A DNA stretch of 23,666 bases, from the NCBI GenBank assembly GCA_964474635.1, contig CAYYTT010000050.1, positions 1-23,666 of the forward strand, read 5' to 3'. Below, piece after piece: positions 7,437-13,875 of this stretch (position 1 is the first letter of the stretch; each line of letters opens with the position of its first letter). The notes under the pieces were generated by a model that made no database searches, was not told where the DNA came from, and saw only the letters and a list, made by a program, of their open reading frames with translations. This DNA comes from CAYUYV01 sp964474635 (GTDB lineage: Bacteria > Pseudomonadota > Alphaproteobacteria > JAJFIK01). A program made the position numbers and the translations under genes.

Positions 7437-10400
7437 TGCGCATCAGCCGTCTCGATCTCGTCCGCTATGGCAAGTTTACGGACTTTTCCCTGGAGTTCGG
7501 TCCGGCGCCGGACCATGGCGTCGATTTTCATCTGGTGTTCGGCCCCAATGAGGCGGGAAAATCCACCACTTTTAACGCCTATCTCGATCTTCTGTACGGC
7601 ATCGCGAACCAGACGTCCTATGCCTTCCTGCATGATTACAAAGACATGCGCATCGGTGCTGTTCTAGAGGCGGATGGACGCTGCCTGGCCCTTAGCCGGA
7701 TCAAGGGGCGCAGCAATGATCTGCTGGACGGGGACGGTCAGCCGGCGGATCCGGCCCAATTGGCGGCGCTGCTGCATGGGGTCGACCGTACCAGCTATGA
7801 GAAAATGCTCTCGCTCGACGATGATACGCTGGTAAAGGGCGGGGAGGAGATCCTCGCCAGCCAGGGCGATGTGGGTCGATTGCTGTTCTCCGCCACGGCC
7901 GGCGTGTCGGAATTCTCGGCCCGTCTGGAGGCCCTGCGTCAGGAGGCGGATGGCTTCTACAAGCCCCGGGCGCGCACTGCCGTGCTCAACAAGCTGCTTG
8001 CCGACCTGAAGGAGCTGAAAAAGGAGCGCGCCGATCTCGACATGGCGGCGGGCGATTTTGACCGGTTGCGCAAGGCGCGTGAGGCGGCCGATACCCGCTA
8101 CGCGGAGGCGCGCAGGCATTGCGACGGACTTCGAGCGCAGGCGGAGGATCTGCACAATCTCAAACGTGCCTTCGCCGTGCAGGACCGTCTGGCGCGCGAG
8201 CAGGCGCGCCTTGCGCCGCTGCGCGATTTCCCCGATGTGCCGGAGGATTGGGCGGACGAGGCGCGGCGCCTGATTGGTGAGCAAGAACAGGGCCGCTCGG
8301 CCCTGAAGGCGGCGCGAGATGATCTTGACCGGCTGCGCGCGGCCCGCGACGTCATCCGCCTCGATCCGCAGATCCTGGATCAGGCCGCCCGGATCGAAAG
8401 CCTGCGCGAGGCACAAACCCGCTTCGCCCATGCCACCGCCGAACTGCCGGGCCTTGAGACCGAGGCGACCGCGTTGAGCGAGGCGATAGAGCGGATTTGT
8501 GCGCGCCTTGGGGCGCCGGTTGGTACCGCGCCGCGCACGCTGCTCGTTCCGGATGCGGATCTTGAAGCCCTAGACCGTCTGTCTAAGGATTATGGCGGCA
8601 TCTTCCAGGCCCAGGCGACCGCCGGCCAGGAACACGCCAAGGCCAAACGGCAGTTGCGGGCCGCGCAGGCGGCCCTGCCCGAGGCGCCCGAGGGGCTGCC
8701 CGAGGCCGCGCAGGTCGCCACCGCGACCCTGGAGACACTGGTCAAGCGTTTGCGCCAGGGGGAGACCGGGGCGCAGGTTCGCCATGCCGAGGCGGCCTTG
8801 CGCGAGGCACGCGACCAGTTGGAGGCGGCCCTCGGTGCGCTCGCGCCCTGGCGCGGCACGGCTGAGGATCTGGCGCGCCGGCCCGTGCCCTCGCCAGAGA
8901 CGGCCCGGCGCTGGCGCGACGGCGCACTCGCCTTGCGAGAGCAGCGGCGCGAAGCGGAGGAACGGATTGCTCGCCACCGCGCCGAGGCGGACCGTCTGAC
9001 CGTGACGATCGAGGCCTTGAACCGGTCCGGGGACGTGGTCAGCGATGAGGAGGCCCATTCAGTCCGCCAACGGCGCAATGCGGCCTGGAAAGCCCATCGC
9101 GATGCGCTGACCCGCGTGACGGCCGACATCTTCGAAGATCTTCTGCAGGAAGACGACCGGGTGCGCGACCTACGCTTTGCGGCCGGTGCGCGCCTTGCCG
9201 AATTGCGCCAGGCCGAGGCGTCCAAGGCGGACCATGTAGCCGCCGGTGAGGCCGGCGAACGCGATTGCGCCGCCGTGGCGGCCCGCGAGGCCGAGGACGC
9301 GGCGGCCCGGGCCGGCGCCCTGGAGGCAGCGGGTCTGCCGGCGACGTATTCCGCCGAAGACCTGCCGTCCTGGCTCGAGGCGCATGCCCGGGCGCGGGCG
9401 GCCGGCGAAGGGGGCCGGGATCGCGCTCGGGCCCTTGCGGCGGCCGAGGCCACCCAGACCGAGCACGCCGAGGCTCTTGGCTCGGCATTATCCGCTTGCG
9501 GACAGAAGATTGATCCGGATCAGCCGCTTGAGCATCTGCTCACCCTCGCTGACACCGTGGTGGAGGACCGCCGGACCCGCGAACGGGCCCTGGAAAGCGC
9601 CGCGCAGGCCGTTGAGCGCGCCCGGCAGGAGGTCGCGGCGCGCGCTGGGGCCGACCGGGATGCGCAAGAAGCCTGGGAAGCCTGGACGACCCGCTGGACG
9701 CGCCATGTGGCCGCGGCCTGGTTCGCCGATCAGGACCCGGAACGGGTCATGGATCATCTGCCCCTGATGCGCGAGCTTGGCGCGGCGCTGGAACGGCTCG
9801 AGGGCCTTATCGCCAAACGCAAGGCGCGCCTTGGCGACCGGGATATTTTCTCGTCCGTCATGGCTCAAGTGGCGGGCGATCTGGGCTGCCCCCCGGGCGA
9901 TGATCCGGGGGCGGCCTTTGAGGTCCTGACGGCGCGCCTTGCCGAGGCGCGCCAGGCCGAGGAGCGTTTTGCCGAGCGCGTGAGCGAGATCGCGGGCGCC
10001 GAGGAGCGCGAGCGCGACGCGCTGCGCCGGCTGGAGGGCGCCAAGGCCCGGATTGCCGAGATGGCCGCTCGCTTTCCGGACGCCCCCGTGCAGGGACGGC
10101 CCATCGAGAGCGCCGCCGATCTTCAGATCGCCATCGAGCAGGGGCGCGAGCGCCGCCGGATCCTTGACAAGAGTGCCGAAGATGAGTCGGAACTCCTGGC
10201 CGCCTTGGGGACGGCCACGGTCGAAGAGGCGCAAGGCCGGCTCGCGGGGGTTGACCGGGAGAGCCTGGAGGATCGCCTGCGCCAGGCCGAGGCCGATCTC
10301 CAGCATGCGGATGAAGAGCTGGGCGCCTTGCGCGATGAGCGCCGCGACGCGCACCGGGCCATCGAAGACGTGGGCGGAGACGATGCCGCCGCGCGGATCG

Positions 10401-10936
10401 AAGAGCGCCGCCGCACTCTGCTGCTCGATATCGGTGCGCAGGCGGAGCGGGCCTTGCGCCTGCGCCTGGGGATCATGGCGGCGGAGCGGTCCTTGCACCT
10501 TTACCGGGACCGCCACCGCAGCACCATGCTGCGCGAGACGGCGCAGGCCTTCGCGGCCATGACGCACGATGCCTTTGGTACCCTGACCACCCAGCCCTCC
10601 GAGGGCGCGGGCGAGGCGCTGGTGGCCATCCGCGCCGGCGACGGACGGTCGATCCGGGCCCAGGATATGTCCAAGGGCACGCGGTTTCAGCTCTATCTCG
10701 CCTTGCGTTTGGCCGGCTACAGACAGTTTTGCCAAAGCGCGGGCCCCTTGCCCTTTGTGGCCGACGACATCATGGAAACCTTCGATGATGAGCGGGCGGG
10801 CGAGGCGCTGAAACTCATGTCCGAGATCGGCCGTCTGGGGCAGGCGATCTATTTCACCCACCACGCCCATCTGTGCGACATCGCCGAAAGCGTCTGCGGC
10901 GAGCGGGTCCGCGTGCACCGCCCCGCCTGGCCGTGA
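7436..10936 (+). CDS. YhaN-type SMC/Rad50-like AAA ATPase
   Basis: Large ABC-type ATPase with a long coiled coil, partner of the upstream phosphoesterase in DNA end processing. The Walker A motif FGPNEAGKST is at 35-44. About 900 residues of charged, Ala/Glu/Arg-rich coiled coil follow, then the signature-like DMSKGTRFQLYLALRLA (1077-1093), Walker B LPFVADDIMETF (1105-1116), a D-loop FDDERA, and the switch histidine in YFTHHAHL. No CxxC zinc hook is visible mid-protein, which separates it from SbcC/Rad50 and fits the YhaN group. The 1166-residue length is high but normal for this family. I chose the ATG at 7436, which overlaps the previous stop and has GGGGGAGGGG upstream; a GTG at 7433 is the in-frame alternative. 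The gene converges on the lipoprotein gene with only 27 bp between the stops. Confidence 0.88.
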   Translation: MRISRLDLVRYGKFTDFSLEFGPAPDHGVDFHLVFGPNEAGKSTTFNAYLDLLYGIANQTSYAFLHDYKDMRIGAVLEADGRCLALSRIKGRSNDLLDGDGQPADPAQLAALLHGVDRTSYEKMLSLDDDTLVKGGEEILASQGDVGRLLFSATAGVSEFSARLEALRQEADGFYKPRARTAVLNKLLADLKELKKERADLDMAAGDFDRLRKAREAADTRYAEARRHCDGLRAQAEDLHNLKRAFAVQDRLAREQARLAPLRDFPDVPEDWADEARRLIGEQEQGRSALKAARDDLDRLRAARDVIRLDPQILDQAARIESLREAQTRFAHATAELPGLETEATALSEAIERICARLGAPVGTAPRTLLVPDADLEALDRLSKDYGGIFQAQATAGQEHAKAKRQLRAAQAALPEAPEGLPEAAQVATATLETLVKRLRQGETGAQVRHAEAALREARDQLEAALGALAPWRGTAEDLARRPVPSPETARRWRDGALALREQRREAEERIARHRAEADRLTVTIEALNRSGDVVSDEEAHSVRQRRNAAWKAHRDALTRVTADIFEDLLQEDDRVRDLRFAAGARLAELRQAEASKADHVAAGEAGERDCAAVAAREAEDAAARAGALEAAGLPATYSAEDLPSWLEAHARARAAGEGGRDRARALAAAEATQTEHAEALGSALSACGQKIDPDQPLEHLLTLADTVVEDRRTRERALESAAQAVERARQEVAARAGADRDAQEAWEAWTTRWTRHVAAAWFADQDPERVMDHLPLMRELGAALERLEGLIAKRKARLGDRDIFSSVMAQVAGDLGCPPGDDPGAAFEVLTARLAEARQAEERFAERVSEIAGAEERERDALRRLEGAKARIAEMAARFPDAPVQGRPIESAADLQIAIEQGRERRRILDKSAEDESELLAALGTATVEEAQGRLAGVDRESLEDRLRQAEADLQHADEELGALRDERRDAHRAIEDVGGDDAAARIEERRRTLLLDIGAQAERALRLRLGIMAAERSLHLYRDRHRSTMLRETAQAFAAMTHDAFGTLTTQPSEGAGEALVAIRAGDGRSIRAQDMSKGTRFQLYLALRLAGYRQFCQSAGPLPFVADDIMETFDDERAGEALKLMSEIGRLGQAIYFTHHAHLCDIAESVCGERVRVHRPAWP

Positions 10937-10978
10937 AGGATCACTCTGGCGTTTCAACGCCCTTCACGGCGCCAGAGT
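10931..10978. terminator. Interleaved inverted repeats between convergent genes
   Basis: Two perfect 9-bp inverted repeats are interleaved as A-B-A'-B': CCGTGAAGG (10931-10939) with CCTTCACGG (10961-10969), and ACTCTGGCG (10943-10951) with CGCCAGAGT (10970-10978). A third, GGCGTT-TC-AACGCC (10948-10961), overlaps both. The stop codons of the two convergent genes lie inside arms A and A'. The position suggests a bidirectional terminator or 3'-end stabiliser, but there is no T-run, so canonical intrinsic termination is uncertain. Confidence 0.55.
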
Positions 10979-11527
10979 ATCCGTGACGGCCTGGCGCAGT
11001 GCTGCTTCGCTCTCGTCCGTGATGGGACCGATGGCGCGCCACAGGATGCGCCCGTCGCCATCGGTCAAGAAGACATGAATGTGTTTTTCGTTCGGGATGC
11101 CGAGCGCCTCGCGGACCCGCTTTTTCTCCGTATAGAGCGTGATGGTGCGGGCGCGCTGGGCCGGATCGGGGATGCCGTCCCGCATCGCATTGTCGAGGAA
11201 GCGCTTGGCCATGCCGGGCCACCAGCTTGGAAGGGTGGGAAACTCGAAAAACGCAAAGGCCTCGCCGTGGAGGTCCGCCAGGTCTTCGGCCACGGGAAAC
11301 CAGGTGTCCACATCCTCCTGATGGCGCCTTTCAAAGGCGAAAATGGACAGATTGGCCGGGGCCGGAAGATCATCCGGCAGGGTGAAGGCCTCCCGTTCCA
11401 GGTTCTCGCCCGACACGCGTGGCAGCACCAGCGCCGCCGAGGGCTGCTCCTGTGCCGCCCCGCCCGCGCAGGCGGCAAGCCCGCAGGCGAGGACCAGTCC
11501 AGCCAGCCAGGATCTGCAAATGTCCAT
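10964..11527 (-). CDS. Predicted lipoprotein with Atp10/thioredoxin-like fold, no cysteines
   Basis: A 187-residue exported protein. The N-terminus MDICRSWLAGLVLACGLAAC ends in a lipobox (L17-A-A-C20), so the mature protein should be a lipidated envelope protein starting at C20. The mature part resembles the Atp10 family, a thioredoxin-fold assembly factor of mitochondrial ATP synthase: FTLPDDLPAPANLSIFAFER, DVDTWFPVAEDL, FFEFPTLPSWWPGMAKRFLD, AMRDGIPDPAQRARTITLY, and HIHVFLTDGDGRILWRAIGP. It contains no cysteine after the lipobox, so it is not a redox-active thioredoxin. The ATG overlaps the stop of the VanZ-LamG gene (TAATG), so the two are translationally coupled. The family resemblance is from memory and moderate; a generic redoxin-like lipoprotein is the alternative. 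Confidence 0.7.
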   Translation of the reverse strand: MDICRSWLAGLVLACGLAACAGGAAQEQPSAALVLPRVSGENLEREAFTLPDDLPAPANLSIFAFERRHQEDVDTWFPVAEDLADLHGEAFAFFEFPTLPSWWPGMAKRFLDNAMRDGIPDPAQRARTITLYTEKKRVREALGIPNEKHIHVFLTDGDGRILWRAIGPITDESEAALRQAVTDTLAP

Positions 11528-12696
11528 TATCCTTCTCCCCGTTGGGGTCGCAGCTGCCGCGCCATGCCGCCAAGGCCAGCGCGCATCACACTGACGATAA
11601 CGCCGAGACCTTGCAAGCCCGCCAGCGCGGCAAGGATCAGGCCGACGGCGATGAGGCCCACGGAGAGTTCCCGTTTGATCCGCCCGGGAACCAGGGGATC
11701 GATGTCCTTGGGCCCGTCCTGTCCGCCGGCAGAGGTGCTCAGCGCCGCCATACCGCCCGCGTAATGATAGGTGATTTTCAGGGGATCGGTGGTGAAGCTG
11801 CCTGGTGCGGTCTGCACAAACGCGTTGACCGCGTAATGCCCCGTCTGGGGCGTGCGCAGGCGCATCTGCGCCACATCGTAAAGCTGGCCCAGGGACAGGT
11901 TGGTGCGCCGGGTCGTGTCGGCGAAGTTGATGATCCGGGCCGGGCCTTTCTGATCGAGCGTGTCCGAACGGACCCAGGCCTCGAGGACAAAACTGTGCGC
12001 CGCCCGCACCTCCTGGCAGAACGGGCGACTGACGGTCTTCGGCAGGGGGGCCTCACGACGCGGCGATCCGTGAGCGGATTGACTGCCAAGTTCCAGGAGC
12101 GCGGTGGCGGCCTTGGGACGAGGCGCACCACAATTGGGGTGGGGCGCGCCGCTTGGGCTCAGATCACGCCCGCCGGCCATCAGCCGGGCACAGACAAGCT
12201 CGCCGCGCCAGGGCCGGTCGCCCCGTGCGTTGTCTCCCACCGTGAAGACGTAATCGCAGTTCCAAAAGGCAAGGCCCGGCCCATACATCACCGTGCCGGA
12301 CACGACCGGATAAAGGCCGGCCACAAGGCCCGCGAGGGTGAAGGCCGCGAGCCTGCGGCGGCCCGGCTCGATCAGGAGGGCGCACAAGGGAACGGATGCC
12401 AGGGCGCCGGCGAGGATGCCCGCCCCGTTCGCGGCCATGTCCGCATAGCTGAAGCTGCGCCCCGTAAAGGGCTGGATCGCCTCGATCACGATACCGAAGG
12501 CGAGCATGGCGAGGGCGTAAGGCCAGCGGCGCGCACCCTTGGGCAGGGCCAGAAACACCAAACTTACCCATAGGGCGTGGGCGGAAAAATGCAGCAACTT
12601 GTCCGCATGGCCCGGCGCCAGCGCCGGGACGAGGGACACGAACGCCAGGGCGAGCCCCATCAGAACGGCGAAGGCGGGCACAAGGAGGCGGGGCAT
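11527..12696 (-). CDS. VanZ-family membrane protein with LamG-like domain
   Basis: A 389-residue protein with two recognisable parts. Residues 1-115 form a VanZ-like membrane domain: DKLLHF (32-37), then IEAIQPFTGRSFSYADMAAN (71-90), carrying the conserved E, Q, R, D and N positions of VanZ proteins. After a further membrane segment (about 117-138), residues about 140-320 form a globular domain whose core (HSFVLEAWVRSDTL, ARIINFADTTRRTNLSLGQ, MRLRTPQTG) looks like a concanavalin-A/LamG sandwich, presumably periplasmic. A last membrane segment covers about 345-370. VanZ proteins are linked to glycopeptide and lipid-II-related antibiotic tolerance; LamG folds usually bind glycans. The function of the fusion is unknown. 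Its stop overlaps the start of the lipoprotein gene downstream. Confidence 0.82.
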   Translation of the reverse strand: MPRLLVPAFAVLMGLALAFVSLVPALAPGHADKLLHFSAHALWVSLVFLALPKGARRWPYALAMLAFGIVIEAIQPFTGRSFSYADMAANGAGILAGALASVPLCALLIEPGRRRLAAFTLAGLVAGLYPVVSGTVMYGPGLAFWNCDYVFTVGDNARGDRPWRGELVCARLMAGGRDLSPSGAPHPNCGAPRPKAATALLELGSQSAHGSPRREAPLPKTVSRPFCQEVRAAHSFVLEAWVRSDTLDQKGPARIINFADTTRRTNLSLGQLYDVAQMRLRTPQTGHYAVNAFVQTAPGSFTTDPLKITYHYAGGMAALSTSAGGQDGPKDIDPLVPGRIKRELSVGLIAVGLILAALAGLQGLGVIVSVMRAGLGGMARQLRPQRGEG

Positions 12697-12753
12697 GGGC
12701 GGTCCGCTCGATTGCTGAAGGGGGCGAAAGGGCAGGGAACCGGGTTTGTGACT

Positions 12754-12808
12754 GGCGCTAAAGCGCTAGCACAGCGCGATGCCCGCGGCCAGGAGCGACC
12801 GCGGGTAT
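12754..12808 (-). terminator. Two hairpins downstream of the duplicated-module gene
   Basis: Stem one pairs 12779-12788 with 12799-12808 (CCCGCGG/CCGCGGG core extended by three pairs, one of them G-T), with a 10-base loop. Stem two is GGCGCT-AA-AGCGCT at 12754-12767. They lie 30-85 bp past the stop of the - strand gene ending at 12839 and 58 bp or more upstream of the VanZ gene start. There is no T-run, so a Rho-independent terminator is only plausible. Confidence 0.4.
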
Positions 12809-12838
12809 GGGCATGGGAGGGGCACGATAAATGCCGGG

Positions 12839-13423
12839 TCAGCAGTTGCCGGTCATCACCGTCGCGCCGCCCGGGTGCAGATACCCTGAGCATTGGCCAT
12901 CGCTCATCAGGCCGCCGAACAGGGTGTTGCGGTTGTAGCCGCCACCGCCGCCGCCCTGGCGGGCCGACTGGCGCAAATCGAATTGGGGCGGGCCGCCTTC
13001 ATAACCGCCAACCAGGTTGGGGCCGAGCCAATAGCGTCCCGGGTTCACATAACCGAACATCTGGACAAGCAGTTGGTATTCCTGCGGATGAATTTCACGG
13101 CCGTTGATGAACACACCCGTCTGGTTGCCCGAGCCGCTGCCGGAGGCATTGGCGCGCAAAGGGCCGCCAAGAGTGAGGCCTGGCATGATGCGCCCAACGC
13201 TCGGTCCGCCCTGGACGCCCCACAATCCCGAATAGGGATCGTACCAGTAGGAGCCATCGGCGATCGGGCCATAGGCCTGGGCGAGGGCCGTGCGGATCTG
13301 CGGTTCCAGGGCCACGCCATTGACTCGAACGGAGGCCAGCGCCGGCACACTGACGAGGGAGAACAGGGCCACGAAAATCGCGGCCGCTCCGGCTATACGT
13401 GAGATATGCATGGGTCGTCTCAT
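12839..13423 (-). CDS. Secreted protein with two ~45-residue repeated modules, function unknown
   Basis: I do not recognise a named family. The 194-residue product starts with a Sec signal peptide (membrane stretch at about 11-28, AxA-type site PALA-SVR near residue 30). Two homologous modules follow. Module one, 32-77, runs from VRVNGVALEPQIRTALAQAYG to GSYWYDPYSGLWG and GGP. Module two, 104-147, runs from VFINGREIHPQEYQLLVQMFG to GRYWLGPNLVGGYEGGP. The shared pattern is V-x-x-N-G, P-Q, L-x-Q-x-x-G, then G-x-Y-W and a closing GGP. A Gly/Ser linker separates them, and a Gly-rich stretch (157-162) precedes a C-terminal segment with two cysteines (C178, C194). It is likely periplasmic or extracellular. 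An internal ATG at 13411 is an alternative start. Upstream lies the AT-rich island. Confidence 0.75.
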   Translation of the reverse strand: MRRPMHISRIAGAAAIFVALFSLVSVPALASVRVNGVALEPQIRTALAQAYGPIADGSYWYDPYSGLWGVQGGPSVGRIMPGLTLGGPLRANASGSGSGNQTGVFINGREIHPQEYQLLVQMFGYVNPGRYWLGPNLVGGYEGGPPQFDLRQSARQGGGGGGYNRNTLFGGLMSDGQCSGYLHPGGATVMTGNC

Positions 13424-13875
13424 CGGTTTGAGATGGGTCTTTTTAGCGGTTTGCGCGCTGGTCGCTCTCCAAGAACGTTCCTTCGGCTTTCTGGTTATAC
13501 CGGTGGCCTCTCAGTGCAAGTGTGACGGAGAGCACAGGGAATGAGGCAAGTAAGAGCGCATTTTTTAAATGGTTTCCTGTAGTACGGAAATAATTTTCGT
13601 AATATTTCGAATTATGCACGAAAATTTTTCGCTATTTACTGATATAATTCTGTAAAAATTTGAAATAGAAAATTTTTTTATTTCAAATAAATTTTTTATT
13701 TCGAGGAAAACAAAAGCGTTGAAATTCCTATTTGACCATATTGGTTTCCCGCTGCACCCGATCGGTTGGATTCTCACGACTTTGACGGGACTTGCCTTCA
13801 CTGGAATTTTGCGGCGAGATTAAGTGTTGTCGCACTGAAAATGGGAGCAAAGGTCTTCGACAATCGAGCGTTCAG
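13424..13875. other. 450-bp intergenic spacer with an AT-rich core
   Basis: This spacer lies between the start of the duplicated-module gene and the end of the solute-binding protein gene, both on the - strand, so it should carry the promoter of the former. Bases 13561-13720 contain 35 G+C of 160 (22%), and 13621-13700 only 10 of 80, against clearly GC-rich flanks. A - strand TATAAC (13494-13499) sits near a TTGCAC (13514-13519), but the 14-bp spacing is short for a promoter. The 78-codon frame across the core (13565-13801) has no ribosome binding site or recognisable product and I do not call it a gene. Confidence 0.7.
13658..13688. repeat. 31-bp imperfect palindrome in the AT-rich island
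   Basis: Arms of 10 bp pair perfectly (ATTTGAAATA at 13658-13667 with TATTTCAAAT at 13679-13688). The match continues inward through one G-T and three A-T pairs to a 3-base loop. A near-copy of its right half (ATTTTTTATTTC) follows at 13691-13702, and a smaller palindrome, CGAAAA-T-TTTTCG, lies at 13619-13631. It could be a regulator site, a cruciform or a terminator-like element. Confidence 0.6.

Noticed and set aside
9488..10957. 489-codon frame opposite the YhaN-type ATPase gene
   Set aside because: Antisense to the signature and Walker B region of the ATPase; no coding signature of its own.
13565..13801. 78-codon frame in the AT-rich island
   Set aside because: Composition reflects the local AT bias; no ribosome binding site, signal sequence or recognisable motif, so it is probably not a gene.
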